NCBI GenBank assembly: GCA_963966185.1
Contig: CAWZYM010000407.1
Location: 242,001 to 306,000, forward strand
Length of the DNA stretch: 64,000 bases
Source: Rhabditoides inermis
Taxonomy: Eukaryota; Nematoda; Chromadorea; Rhabditida; Rhabditidae
Reading direction: 5' to 3'
Under the pieces are notes generated by a model that saw only the letters and a list, made by a program, of their open reading frames with translations, had not been told where the DNA came from and searched no databases. This document shows, piece after piece, positions 23,164 to 34,825 of this stretch (within the stretch, counting starts at the first letter, position 1; each line of letters begins with the position of its first letter). A program made the position numbers and the translations under genes.

Positions 23164-23822
23164 TTCTTAACTTCTTCCTAACTTCTTCCTGACTTCTTCC
23201 TAACTTCTTCCTAACTTCTTCCTAACTTCTTCCTAACTTCTTCCTAACTTCTTCCTAACTTCTTCCTAACTTCTTCCTAACTTCTTCCTAACTTCTTTCT
23301 AACTTCTTCCTAACTTCTTCCTAACTTTTTCTTAACGTCTTCCTAACTTCTTCCTAACTTCTTCCTAACTTCTTTCTAACTTCTTCCTAACTTCTTCCTA
23401 ACTTCTTCCTAACTTCCTATTGATGTACTATTGTTTCTAACTTCTTCCTAACTTCTTCCTAACTTCCTATTGATGTACTATTGTTTCTAACTTCTTCCTG
23501 ACTTCTTCCGAACTTCTTCCTAACTTCTTCCTAACTTCTTCCTAACTTCTTCCTAACTTCTTCCTAATTTCTTCCTGACTTCTTCCTAACTTCCTATTGA
23601 TGTACTATTGTTTCTAACTTCTTCCTAACTTCTTCCTAACTTCTTCCTAACTTCTTCCTAACTTCTTCCTAACTTCCTATTGATGTACTATTGTTTCTAA
23701 CTTCTTCCTGACTTCTTCCGAACTTCTTCCTAACTTCTTCCTAACTTCTTCCTAACTTCTTCCTAACTTCTTCCTAATTTCTTCCTAATTTCTTCCTAAC
23801 TTCCTATTGATGTACTATTGTA
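23164..23822 (+). repeat. Q11-only block, 659 bp
   Basis: Same length as its partner at 19215-19873. Carries CTTCCTAATTTCTTCCTAATTTC before the seed, a form also seen at 13008-13666 and 27849-28507 but not in the partner. The patchwork suggests exchange between copies. Confidence 0.93.
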
Positions 23823-24098
23823 CCACTATGACCACTATGACCACTATGACCACTATGACCACTATGACCACTATGACCACTATGACCACTATGACCACTA
23901 TGACCACTATGACCACTATGACCACTATGACCACTATGACCACTATGACCACTATGACCACTATGACCACTATGACCACTATGACCACTATGACCACTAT
24001 GACCACTATGACCACTATGACCACTATGACCACTATGACCACTATGACCACTATGACCACTATGACCACTATGACCACTATGACCTAGGTCATAGTGG
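23823..24098 (+). repeat. N9 array, 29 units, class 1 end
   Basis: Twenty-nine units at 23823-24083 with the palindrome at 24075-24098. Three units fewer than the partner at 19874. Confidence 0.97.
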
Positions 24099-24416
24099 GA
24101 GGAACTTCCTTATAACTTCCTCCTAATTTCCTCCTAACTTCCTCCTAGCTTCTTCCTATGTAGCTTCCTCCTAACTTCCTCCTAACTTCCTCCTGACCTC
24201 CTCCTGACTTCCTCCTAATGCCCAAATGTTTTATAAATTCTTCCTACCTTCCTCCTAACTTCCTCCTAACTTCCTCCTAACTTCCTCCTAACTTGCTCCT
24301 AACTTCCTCCTAACTTCCTCCTAACTTCCACCTAACTTCCTCCTATCTTCCTTCTAACTTCCTCCTAACTTTCTCCTAACTTCCTCCTAACTTCCTTCTA
24401 GCTTCCTCCTGACTGT
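24099..24416 (+). repeat. Truncated P11 block ending at an inversion junction
   Basis: A copy of 20177-20494: CTTCCTTATAAC leader, one box near 24218, and the same CTGACTGTCGCTAC junction with its GTCG filler. Confidence 0.92.
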
Positions 24417-24748
24417 CGCTACAAGGAGGAAGCTAGGAAGCTACAAGGAGGAAGCTAGGAGGAAGTTAGGAGGAAGATAGGAAGAAGTTAAATGGAAGTT
24501 AGGAGGAAGTTAGGAGGAAGTTAGGAGCAAGTTAGGAGGAAGTTAGGAGGAAGTTAGGAGGAAGTTAGGAAGAATTTATAAAACATTTGGGCATTAGGAG
24601 GAAGTCAGGAGGAGGTCAGGAGGAAGTTAGGAGGAAGTTAGGAGGAAGCTACAAGGAGGAAGCTAGGAGGAAGTTAGGAGGAAATTAGGAGGAAGTTAGA
24701 AGGAAGTTCCTCCCACTATGACCACTATGACCACTATGACCACTATGA
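24417..24748 (-). repeat. Inverted P11 segment 3 with four-unit N9 stub
   Basis: A copy of the inverted segment at 20495-20826, offset 3,922 bp, with the N9 stub at 24713-24748. Identical breakpoints in both copies show that the inversion came before the tandem duplication. Confidence 0.93.
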
Positions 24749-25076
24749 CCTTCTTCCTTCCTAACTTCTTCTTAACTTCTTCCTAACTTCCTATTAATGT
24801 ACTATTGTTTCTAACTTCTTCCTGACTTCTTCCGAACTTCTTCCTAACTTCTTTCTAACTTCTTTCTAACTTCTTATTGATGTACTATTGTTTCTAACTT
24901 CTTCCTAACTTCTTCCTAACTTCTTCCTAACTTCTTCCTAACTTCTTCCTAACTTCCTGTTGATGTACTAATGTTTCTAACTTCTTCCTGACTTCTTCCT
25001 AACTTCTTCCTAACTTCTTTTTCAACTTCTTCCTAACTTCTTCCTAACTTCTTCCTAACTTCTTCCTAACTTCTTT
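24749..25076 (+). repeat. Q11 block
   Basis: A copy of 20827-21154 and 8314-8641, with the same S-box variants and the CTTCTTTTTCAAC unit near 25016. Confidence 0.94.
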
Positions 25077-25416
25077 CCACTATGACCACTATGACCACTA
25101 TGACCACTATGACCACTATGACCACTATGACCACTATGACCACTATGACCACTATGACCACTATGACCACTATGACCACTATGACCACTATGACCACTAT
25201 GACCACTATGACCACTATGACCACTATGACCACTATGACCACTATGACCACTTTGACCACTATGACCACTATGACCACTATGACCACTATGACCACTATG
25301 ACCACTATGACCACTATGACCACTATGACCACTATGACCACTATGACCACTATGACCACTATGACCACTATGACCACTATGACCACTATGACCACTATGA
25401 CCACTATGACCACTAT
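25077..25416 (+). repeat. N9 array, 37 units plus 7 bp, class 2 end
   Basis: The T variant at 25253 is in the 20th unit, as in the partner at 21155. Seedless start after CTTCTTT. Confidence 0.96.
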
Positions 25417-25504
25417 TTCTTAACTTCTTCCTAACTTCTAGGTCATAGTGGTCATAGTGGTCATAGTGGTCAAAGTGGTCATAGTGGTCATAGTGGTCAT
25501 AGTG
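25417..25504 (-). repeat. Short Q11 spacer then seven inverted N9 units
   Basis: A spacer of about 25 bp, then seven GTCATAGTG units at 25442-25504 with GTCAAAGTG fourth. Third copy of this arrangement. Confidence 0.94.
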
Positions 25505-26975
25505 GGAGGAACTTCCTTCTAACTTCCTCCTAATTTCCTCCTAACTTCCTCCTAGCTTCCTCCTTGTAGCTTCCTCCTAACTTCCTCCTAACTTCCTCCT
25601 GACCTCCTCCTGACTTCCTCCTAATGCCCAAATGTTTTATAAATTCTTCCTAACTTCCTCCTAACTTCCTCCTAACTTCCTCCTAACTTCCTCCTAACTT
25701 CCTCCTAACTTGCTCCTAACTTCCTCCTAACTTCCATTTAACTTCTTCCTATCTTCCTCCTAACTTCCTCCTAACTTTCTCCTAACTTCCTCCTAACTTC
25801 CTCCTAGCTTCCTCCTGACTTCCTCCTAATGCCCGAATGTTTTATAAATTCTTCCTAACTTCCTCCTAACTTCCTCCTATCTTCCTCCTAACTTTCTCCT
25901 AACTTCCTCCTAATTTCCTCCTAACTTCCTCCTGACTTTCCCCTAACTTGCTCCTAACTTCCTCCTAACTTCCTCCTAACTTCCTCCTAATGCACAATTG
26001 TTTTATAAATTCTTCCTAACTTCCTCCTATCTTCCTCCTAACTTCCTCCTAACTTCCTCCCAGTTTCCTCCTAACTTCCTCCTAACTTCCTCCTAACTTC
26101 CTCCTAGCTTCCTCCTAGCTTCCTCCTAACTTCCTCCTAACTTCCTCCTGACTTCCTCCTGACTTCCTCCTAATGCTCAAATGTTTTATAAATTCTTCCT
26201 AACTTTCTCTTAACTTCCTCCTAACTTCCTCCTAACTTCCTCCTGACTTCCTCCTGACTTCCTCCTAATGCCCAAATGTTTTATAAATTCTTCCTACCTT
26301 CCTCCTAACTTCCTCCTAACTTCCTCCTAACTTCCTCCTAACTTGCTCCTAACTTCCTCCTAACTTCCTCCTTAACTTCCACCTAACTTCCTCCTATCTT
26401 CCTCCTAACTTCCTCCTAACTTTCTCCTAACTTCCTCCTAACTTCCTTCTAGCTTCCTCCTGACTTCCTCCTAATGCCCAAATGTTTTATAAATTCTTCC
26501 TAACTTCCTCCTAACTTCTTCCTAACTTCTTCCTAACTTCCTATTGATGTGCTATTGTTTCTAACTTCTTCCTGACTTCTTCCTAACTTCTTCCTAACTT
26601 CTTCCTAACTTCTTCCTAACTTCTTCCTAACTTCTTCCTAACTTCCTATTGATGTGCTATTGTTTCTAACTTCTTCCTAACTTCTTCCTAACTTCTTCCT
26701 AACTTCTTCCTAACTTCTTCCTAACTTCTTCCTAATTTCTTCCTAACTTCTTTCTAACTTCTTTCTAACTTCTTATTGATGTACTATTGTTTCTAACTTC
26801 TTCCTAACTTCTTCCTAACTTCTTCCTAACTTCTTCCTAACTTCCTGTTGATGTACTATTGTTTCTAACTTCTTCCTGACTTCTTCCTAACTTCTTCCTA
26901 ACTTCTTTTTCAACTTCTTCCTAACTTCTTCCTAACTTCTTCCTAACTTCTTCCTAACTTCTTCCTAACTTCTTT
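25505..26975 (+). repeat. Long P11 ladder block, then Q11
   Basis: Six boxes start at 25623, 25828, 25989, 26172, 26267 and 26473, with the same order of box variants (CCCGAATG second, GCACAATTG third). Q11 from about 26516 shows G-form then A-form S-boxes and CTTCTTTTTCAAC near 26905, matching 10076-10535. The second tandem copy ends at about 25783. Confidence 0.94.
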
Positions 26976-27306
26976 CCACTATGACCACTATGACCACTAT
27001 GACCACTATGACCACTATGACCACTATGACCACTATGACCACTATGACCACTATGACCACTATGACCACTATGACCACTATGACCACTATGACCACTATG
27101 ACCACTATGACCACTATGACCACTATGACCACTATGACCACTATGACCACTATGACCACTTTGACCACTATGACCACTATGACCACTATGACCACTATGA
27201 CCACTATGACCACTTTGACCACTATGACCACTATGACCACTATGACCACTATGACCACTATGACCACTATGACCACTATGACCACTATGACCACTATGAC
27301 CACTAT
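26976..27306 (+). repeat. N9 array, 36 units plus 7 bp, class 2 end, two T variants
   Basis: T variants at 27161 and 27215 fall in the same units as those of 10536-10866. A CTTCCCAAC unit just to the right (near 27343) removes a stop and lengthens one minus frame of SGH repeats to 130 codons; this is an accident, not a gene. Confidence 0.96.
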
Positions 27307-27562
27307 TTCTTAACTTCTTCCTAACTTCTTCCTGACTTCTTCCCAACTTCTTCCTAACTTCTTCCTAACTTCTTCCTAACTTCTTCCTAACTTCTTCCTA
27401 ACTTCTTCCTAACTTCTTCCTAACTTCTTCCTAACTTCTTCCTAACTTCTTCCTAACTTCTTCCTAACTTTTTCTTAACGTCTTCCTAACTTCTTCCTAA
27501 CTTCTTCCTAACTTCTTTCTAACTTCTTCCTAACTTCTTCCTAACTTCTTCCTAACTTCCTA
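27307..27562 (+). repeat. Q11-only block, 256 bp
   Basis: Same length as 18664-18919, with TTTTTCTTAACGTC near 27469 and an end CTTCCTA without seed. The sequence therefore leaves the 10.9 kb lineage here and joins the 18.7 kb lineage; a crossover lies in or near the preceding array. Confidence 0.93.
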
Positions 27563-27848
27563 CCACTATGACCACTATGACCATTATGACCACTATGACC
27601 ACTATGACCACTATGACCACTATGACCACTATGACCACTATGACCACTATGACCACTATGACCACTATGACCACTATGACCACTATGACCACTATGACCA
27701 CTATGACCACTATGACCACTATGACCACTATGACCACTATGACCACTATGACCACTTTGACCACTATGACCACTATGACCACTATGACCACTATGACCAC
27801 TATGACCACTATGACCACTATGACCACTATGACCACTATGACCACTAT
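27563..27848 (+). repeat. N9 array, 31 units plus 7 bp, class 2 end, seedless start
   Basis: A substitution at 27584 gives CCATTATGA in the third unit. The T variant at 27757 is 91 bp from the end. Confidence 0.96.
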
Positions 27849-28507
27849 TTCTTAACTTCTTCCTAACTTCTTCCTGACTTCTTCCTAACTTCTTCCTAAC
27901 TTCTTCCTAACTTCTTCCTAACTTCTTCCTAACTTCTTCCTAACTTCTTCCTAACTTCTTCCTAACTTCTTCCTAACTTCTTTCTAACTTCTTCCTAACT
28001 TCTTCCTAACTTTTTCTTAACGTCTTCCTAACTTCTTCCTAACTTCTTCCTAACTTCTTTCTAACTTCTTCCTAACTTCTTCCTAACTTCTTCCTAACTT
28101 CCTATTGATGTACTATTGTTTCTAACTTCTTCCTAACTTCTTCCTAACTTCCTATTGATGTACTATTGTTTCTAACTTCTTCCTGACTTCTTCCGAACTT
28201 CTTCCTAACTTCTTCCTAACTTCTTCCTAACTTCTTCCTAACTTCTTCCTAATTTCTTCCTGACTTCTTCCTAACTTCCTATTGATGTACTATTGTTTCT
28301 AACTTCTTCCTAACTTCTTCCTAACTTCTTCCTAACTTCTTCCTAACTTCTTCCTAACTTCCTATTGATGTACTATTGTTTCTAACTTCTTCCTGACTTC
28401 TTCCGAACTTCTTCCTAACTTCTTCCTAACTTCTTCCTAACTTCTTCCTAACTTCTTCCTAATTTCTTCCTAATTTCTTCCTAACTTCCTATTGATGTAC
28501 TATTGTA
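27849..28507 (+). repeat. Q11-only block, 659 bp
   Basis: Fourth occurrence of the 659-bp Q11 block, with TTTTTCTTAACGTC near 28011, A-form S-boxes, CTTCCGAAC units, and the seed at its right end. Confidence 0.94.
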
Positions 28508-28774
28508 CCACTATGACCACTATGACCACTATGACCACTATGACCACTATGACCACTATGACCACTATGACCACTATGACCACTATGACCATTATGACCA
28601 CTATGACCACTATGACCACTATGACCACTATGACCACTATGACCACTATGACCACTATGACCACTATGACCACTATGACCACTATGACCACTATGACCAC
28701 TATGACCACTATGACCACTATGACCACTATGACCACTATGACCACTATGACCACTATGACCTAGGTCATAGTGG
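28508..28774 (+). repeat. N9 array, 28 units, class 1 end
   Basis: Twenty-eight units at 28508-28759. CCATTATGA in the tenth unit (substitution at 28592) is the same change as in the preceding array. Palindrome at 28751-28774. Confidence 0.97.
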
Positions 28775-29706
28775 GAGGAACTTCCTTCTAACTTCCTCCT
28801 AATTTCCTCCTAACTTCCTCCTAGCTTCTTCCTATGTAGCTTCCTCCTAACTTCCTCCTAACTTCCTCCTGACCTCCTCCTGACTTCCTCCTAATGCCCA
28901 AATGTTTTATAAATTCTTCCTACCTTCCTCCTAACTTCCTCCTAACTTCCTCCTAACTTCCTCCTAACTTGCTCCTAACTTCCTCCTAACTTCCTCCTAA
29001 CTTCCACCTAACTTCCTCCTATCTTCCTTCTAACTTCCTCCTAACTTTCTCCTAACTTCCTCCTAACTTCCTTCTAGCTTCCTCCTGACTTCCTCCTAAT
29101 GCCCAAATGTTTTATAAATTCTTCCTAACTTCCTCCTAACTTCTTCCTAACTTCTTCCTAACTTCCTATTGATGTGCTATTGTTTCTAACTTCTTCCTGA
29201 CTTCTTCCTAACTTCTTCCTAACTTCTTCCTAACTTCTTTCTAACTTCTTCCTAACTTCTTCCTAACTTCTTCCTAACTTCTTCCTAACTTCTTCCTAAC
29301 TTCTTCCTAACTTCTTCCTAACTTCCTATTGATGCTATTGTTTCTAACTTCTTCCTGACTTCTTCCTAACTTCTTCCTAACTTCTTCCTAACTTCTTTCT
29401 AACTTCTTCCTAACTTCTCCCTAACTTCTTCCTAACTTCTTCCTAACTTCTTCCTAACTTCTTCCTAACTTCTTCCTAACTTCTTCCTAACTTCCTATTG
29501 ATGTGCTATTGTTTCTAACTTCTTCCTGACTTCTTCCTAACTTCTTCCTAACTTCTTCCTAACTTCTTCCTAACTTCTTCCTAACTTCTTCCTAACTTCT
29601 TCCTAACTTCTTTCTAACTTCTTCCTAACTTCTTCCTAACTTCTTCCTAACTTCTTCCTAACTTCTTCCTAACTTCTTCCTAACTTCCTATTGATGTACT
29701 ATTGTA
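28775..29706 (+). repeat. P11 then Q11 block, standard module
   Basis: P11 with boxes near 28892 and 29098, Q11 from about 29140 with the short GATGCTATTG near 29331 and full S-boxes near 29167 and 29496. The array-to-array length is 947 bp, one 11-bp unit more than 936. Confidence 0.95.
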
Positions 29707-31376
29707 CCACTATGACCACTATGACCACTATGACCACTATGACCACTATGACCACTATGACCACTATGACCACTATGACCACTATGACCACTATGACCAC
29801 TATGACCACTATGACCACTATGACCACTATGACCACTATGACCACTATGACCACTATGACCACTATGACCACTATGACCACTGTGACCACTATGACCACT
29901 ATGACCACTATGACCACTGTGACCACTATGACCACTATGACCACTATGACCACTATGACCACTATGACCACTATGACCACTATGACCACTATGACCACTA
30001 TGACCACTATGACCACTATGACCACTATGACCACTGTGACCACTATGACCACTATGACCACTATGACCACTGTGACCACTATGACCACTATGACCACTAT
30101 GACCACTATGACCACTATGACCACTATGACCACTATGACCACTATGACCACTATGACCACTATGACCACTATGACCACTATGACCACTATGACCACTATG
30201 ACCACTATGACCACTATGACCACTATGACCACTATGACCACTATGACCACTGTGACCACTATGACCACTATGACCACTATGACCACTGTGACCACTATGA
30301 CCACTATGACCACTATGACCACTATGACCACTATGACCACTATGACCACTATGACCACTATGACCACTATGACCACTATGACCACTATGACCACTATGAC
30401 CACTGTGACCACTATGACCACTATGACCACTATGACCACTGTGACCACTATGACCACTATGACCACTATGACCACTATGACCACTATGACCACTATGACC
30501 ACTATGACCACTATGACCACTATGACCACTATGACCACTATGACCACTATGACCACTATGACCACTATGACCACTATGACCACTATGACCACTATGACCA
30601 CTATGACCACTATGACCACTATGACCACTATGACCACTATGACCACTATGACCACTATGACCACTATGACCACTATGACCACTATGACCACTATGACCAC
30701 TATGACCACTATGACCACTATGACCACTATGACCACTATGACCACTATGACCACTATGACCACTATGACCACTATGACCACTATGACCACTATGACCACT
30801 ATGACCACTATGACCACTATGACCACTATGACCACTATGACCACTATGACCACTATGACCACTATGACCACTATGACCACTGTGACCACTATGACCACTA
30901 TGACCACTATGACCACTGTGACCACTATGACCACTATGACCACTATGACCACTATGACCACTATGACCACTATGACCACTATGACCACTATGACCACTAT
31001 GACCACTATGACCACTATGACCACTATGACCACTATGACCACTATGACCACTATGACCACTATGACCACTATGACCACTATGACCACTATGACCACTATG
31101 ACCACTATGACCACTATGACCACTATGACCACTATGACCACTATGACCACTATGACCACTATGACCACTATGACCACTATGACCACTATGACCACTATGA
31201 CCACTATGACCACTATGACCACTATGACCACTATGACCACTATGACCACTATGACCACTATGACCACTATGACCACTATGACCACTATGACCACTTTGAC
31301 CACTATGACCACTATGACCACTATGACCACTATGACCTAGGTCATAGTGGTCATAGAGGTCATAGTGGTCATAGTG
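29707..31376 (+). repeat. N9 array, 181 units, class 1L end (largest in window)
   Basis: 181 units over 1,629 bp at 29707-31335. Ten G variants occur as five pairs at 29883/29919, 30036/30072, 30252/30288, 30405/30441 and 30882/30918; members of every pair are 36 bp apart. Pairs 1 to 2 and 3 to 4 are each 153 bp apart, so a block of 369 bp (41 units) has been tandemly duplicated. The T variant at 31296 is 39 bp from the end. Four inverted units at 31341-31376 include GTCATAGAG. Confidence 0.97.
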
Positions 31377-33128
31377 GGAGGAACTTCCTCCTAGCTTCCT
31401 CCTTGTAGCTTCCTCCTAACTTCCTCCTAACTTCCTCCTGACTTCCTCCTGACTTCCTCCTAATGCCCAAATGTTTTATAAATTCTTCCTACCTTCCTCC
31501 TAACTTCCTCCTAACTTCCTCCTAACTTCCTCCTAACTTGCTCCTAACTTCCTCCTAACTTCCTCCTAACTTCCACCTAACTTCCTCCTATCTTCCTCCT
31601 AACTTCCTCCTAACTTTCTCCTAACTTCCTCCTAACTTCCTTCTAGCTTCCTCCTGACTTCCTCCTAATGCCCAAATGTTTTATAAATTCTTCCTAACTT
31701 CCTCCTAACTTCTTCCTAACTTCTTCATAACTTCCTATTGATGTGCTATTGTTTCTAACTTCTTCCTGACTTCTTCCTAACTTCTTCCTAACTTCTTCCT
31801 AACTTCTTCCTAACTTCTTCCTAACTTCTTCCTAACTTCTTCCTAATTTCTTCCTGACTTCTTCCTAACTTCCTATTGATGTGCTATTGTTTCTAACTTC
31901 TTCCTGACTTCTTCCTAACTTCTTCCTAACTTCTTCCTAACTTCTTCCTAACTTCTTCCTAACTTCTTTCTAACTTCTTCCTAATTTCTTCCTGACTTCT
32001 TCCTAACTTCCTATTGATGTGCTATTGTTTCTAACTTCTTCCTGACTTCTTCCTAACTTCTTCCTAACTTCTTCCTAACTTCTTCCTAACTTCTTCCTAA
32101 CTTCTTTCTAACTTCTTCCTAACTTCTCCCTAACTTCTTCCTAACTTCTTCCTAACTTCTTCCTAACTTCTTCCTAACTTCCTATTGATGTGCTATTGTT
32201 TCTAACTTCTTCCTGACTTCTTCCTAACTTCTTCCGAACTTCTTCCTAACTTCTTCCTAACTTCCTCCTAACTTCCTCCTAACTTGCTCCTAACTTCCTC
32301 CTAACTTCCTCCTAACTTCCACCTAACTTCCTCCTATCTTCCTCCTAACTTCCTCCTAACTTTCTCCTAACTTCCTCCTAACTTCCTTCTAGCTTCCTCC
32401 TGACTTCCTCCTAATGCCCAAATGTTTTATAAATTCTTCCTAACTTCCTCCTAACTTCTTCCTAACTTCTTCATAACTTCCTATTGATGTGCTATTGTTT
32501 CTAACTTCTTCCTGACTTCTTCCTAACTTCTTCCTAACTTCTTCCTAACTTCTTCCTAACTTCTTCCTAACTTCTTCCTAACTTCTTCCTAATTTCTTCC
32601 TGACTTCTTCCTAACTTCCTATTGATGTGCTATTGTTTCTAACTTCTTCCTGACTTCTTCCTAACTTCTTCCTAACTTCTTCCTAACTTCTTCCTAACTT
32701 CTTCCTAACTTCTTTCTAACTTCTTCCTAATTTCTTCCTGACTTCTTCCTAACTTCCTATTGATGTGCTATTGTTTCTAACTTCTTCCTGACTTCTTCCT
32801 AACTTCTTCCTAACTTCTTCCTAACTTCTTCCTAACTTCTTCCTAACTTCTTTCTAACTTCTTCCTAACTTCTCCCTAACTTCTTCCTAACTTCTTCCTA
32901 ACTTCTTCCTAACTTCTTCCTAACTTCCTATTGATGTGCTATTGTTTCTAACTTCTTCCTGACTTCTTCCTAACTTCTTCCGAACTTCTTCCTAACTTCT
33001 TCCTAACTTCTTCCTAACTTCTTCCTAACTTCTTCCTAACTTCTTCCTAACTTCTTCCTAACTTCTTCCTAACTTCTTCCTAACTTCTTCCTAACTTTTT
33101 CCTAACTTCCTATTGATGTACTATTGTA
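31377..33128 (+). repeat. P11 with collapsed ladder, Q11, chimeric P11 insert, Q11
   Basis: Only two boxes, at 31462 and 31667, 205 bp apart. The flanking sequence matches the fifth and sixth boxes of the full ladder, so about 644 bp (four boxes) have been lost by recombination within P11. Q11 follows, then at about 32261 a jump to P11 with one box near 32412 and back to Q11 at about 32450, as near 17617. An odd CTTTTTCCTAAC unit lies near 33094. Confidence 0.93.
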
Positions 33129-33404
33129 CCACTATGACCACTATGACCACTATGACCACTATGACCACTATGACCACTATGACCACTATGACCACTATGA
33201 CCACTATGACCACTATGACCACTATGACCACTATGACCACTATGACCACTATGACCACTATGACCACTATGACCACTATGACCACTATGACCACTATGAC
33301 CACTATGACCACTATGACCACTATGACCACTATGACCACTATGACCACTATGACCACTATGACCACTATGACCACTATGACCACTATGACCTAGGTCATA
33401 GTGG
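33129..33404 (+). repeat. N9 array, 29 units, class 1 end
   Basis: Twenty-nine variant-free units at 33129-33389, palindrome at 33381-33404. Confidence 0.97.
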
Positions 33405-34325
33405 GAGGAACTTCCTTCTAACTTCCTCCTAATTTCCTCCTAACTTCCTCCTAGCTTCTTCCTATGTAGCTCCCTTCTAACTTCCTCCTAACTTCCTCCT
33501 GACCTCCTCCTGACTTCCTCCTAATGCCCAAATGTTTTATAAATTCTTCCTACCTTCCTCCTAACTTCCTCCTAACTTCCTCCTAACTTCCTCCTAACTT
33601 GCTCCTAACTTGCTCCTAACTTCCTCCTAACTTCCACCTAACTTCCTCCTATCTTCCTTCTAACTTCCTCCTAACTTTCTCCTAACTTCCTCCTAACTTC
33701 CTTCTAGCTTCCTCCTGACTTCCTCCTAATGCCCAAATGTTTTATAAATTCTTCCTAACTTCCTCCTAACTTCTTCCTAACTTCTTCCTAACTTCCTATT
33801 GATGTGCTATTGTTTCTAACTTCTTCCTGACTTCTTCCTAACTTCTTCCTAACTTCTTCCTAACTTCTTTCTAACTTCTTCCTAACTTCTTCCTAACTTC
33901 TTCCTAACTTCTTCCTAACTTCTTCCTAACTTCTTCCTAACTTCTTCCTAACTTCCTATTGATGCTATTGTTTCTAACTTCTTCCTGACTTCTTCCTAAC
34001 TTCTTCCTAACTTCTTCCTAACTTCTTTCTAACTTCTTCCTAACTTCTCCCTAACTTCTTCCTAACTTCTTCCTAACTTCTTCCTAACTTCTTCCTAACT
34101 TCTTCCTAACTTCTTCCTAACTTCCTATTGATGTGCTATTGTTTCTAACTTCTTCCTGACTTCTTCCTAACTTCTTCCTAACTTCTTCCTAACTTCTTCC
34201 TAACTTCTTCCTAACTTCTTCCTAACTTCTTCCTAACTTCTTTCTAACTTCTTCCCAACTTCTACCTAACTTCTTCCTAACTTCTTCCTAACTTCTTCCT
34301 AACTTCCTATTGATGTACTATTGTA
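33405..34325 (+). repeat. P11 then Q11 block, standard module
   Basis: Leader variant GTAGCTCCCTTC near 33468. Two boxes (near 33525 and 33730), Q11 from about 33770, short GATGCTATTG near 33961, and a single CTTCTACC unit near 34261. Array-to-array length 936 bp. Confidence 0.95.
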
Positions 34326-34825
34326 CCACTATGACCACTATGACCACTATGACCACTATGACCACTATGACCACTATGACCACTATGACCACTATGACCA
34401 CTATGACCACTATGACCACTATGACCACTATGACCACTATGACCACTATGACCACTATGACCACTATGACCACTATGACCACTATGACCACTATGACCAC
34501 TATGACCACTATGACCACTATGACCACTATGACCACTATGACCACTATGACCACTATGACCACTATGACCACTATGACCACTATGACCACTATGACCACT
34601 ATGACCACTATGACCACTATGACCACTATGACCACTATGACCACTATGACCACTATGACCACTATGACCACTATGACCACTATGACCACTATGACCACTA
34701 TGACCACTATGACCACTATGACCACTATGACCACTATGACCACTTTGACCACTATGACCACTATGACCACTATGACCACTATGACCTAGGTCATAGTGGT
34801 CATAGAGGTCATAGTGGTCATAGTG
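34326..34825 (+). repeat. N9 array, 51 units, class 1L end
   Basis: Fifty-one units at 34326-34784 with no G variants, but the T variant at 34745 keeps the 39-bp distance to the end. Four inverted units at 34790-34825 include GTCATAGAG. It looks like a 1L array whose left part has been lost or replaced. Confidence 0.97.

Larger units (their letters stand above)
17893..25783 (+). repeat. Direct tandem duplication of about 3.95 kb (two copies)
   Basis: Copy 1 is about 17893-21861 and copy 2 about 21862-25783. Every landmark is paired: a 19-unit array, a seedless class 2 array, a class 1 array, an inverted segment with GTCG filler, a 37-unit array and seven inverted units. The offset falls from 3,969 to 3,958, 3,949 and 3,922 bp. 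These steps equal one 11-bp unit, one 9-bp unit and three 9-bp units, so the visible length differences are whole-unit losses or gains. Confidence 0.9.

Noticed and set aside
26954..27346. Minus-strand frame of 130 codons with Ser-Gly-His repeats and a non-repetitive looking N-terminus
   Set aside because: The N-terminal residues are just translated Q11, left open by one CTTCCCAAC substitution near 27343. The sister array at 10536-10866 lacks that change and has no such frame.
29702..31408. Open frame of 568 codons, (His-Tyr-Asp)n, and similar (Met-Thr-Thr)n frames over every N9 array
   Set aside because: The frame is a by-product of a stop-free 9-bp tandem repeat. Several frames are open at once on both strands, residues vary only where the DNA unit varies, and flanks close at once in P11. 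No start context, introns or codon bias support translation.
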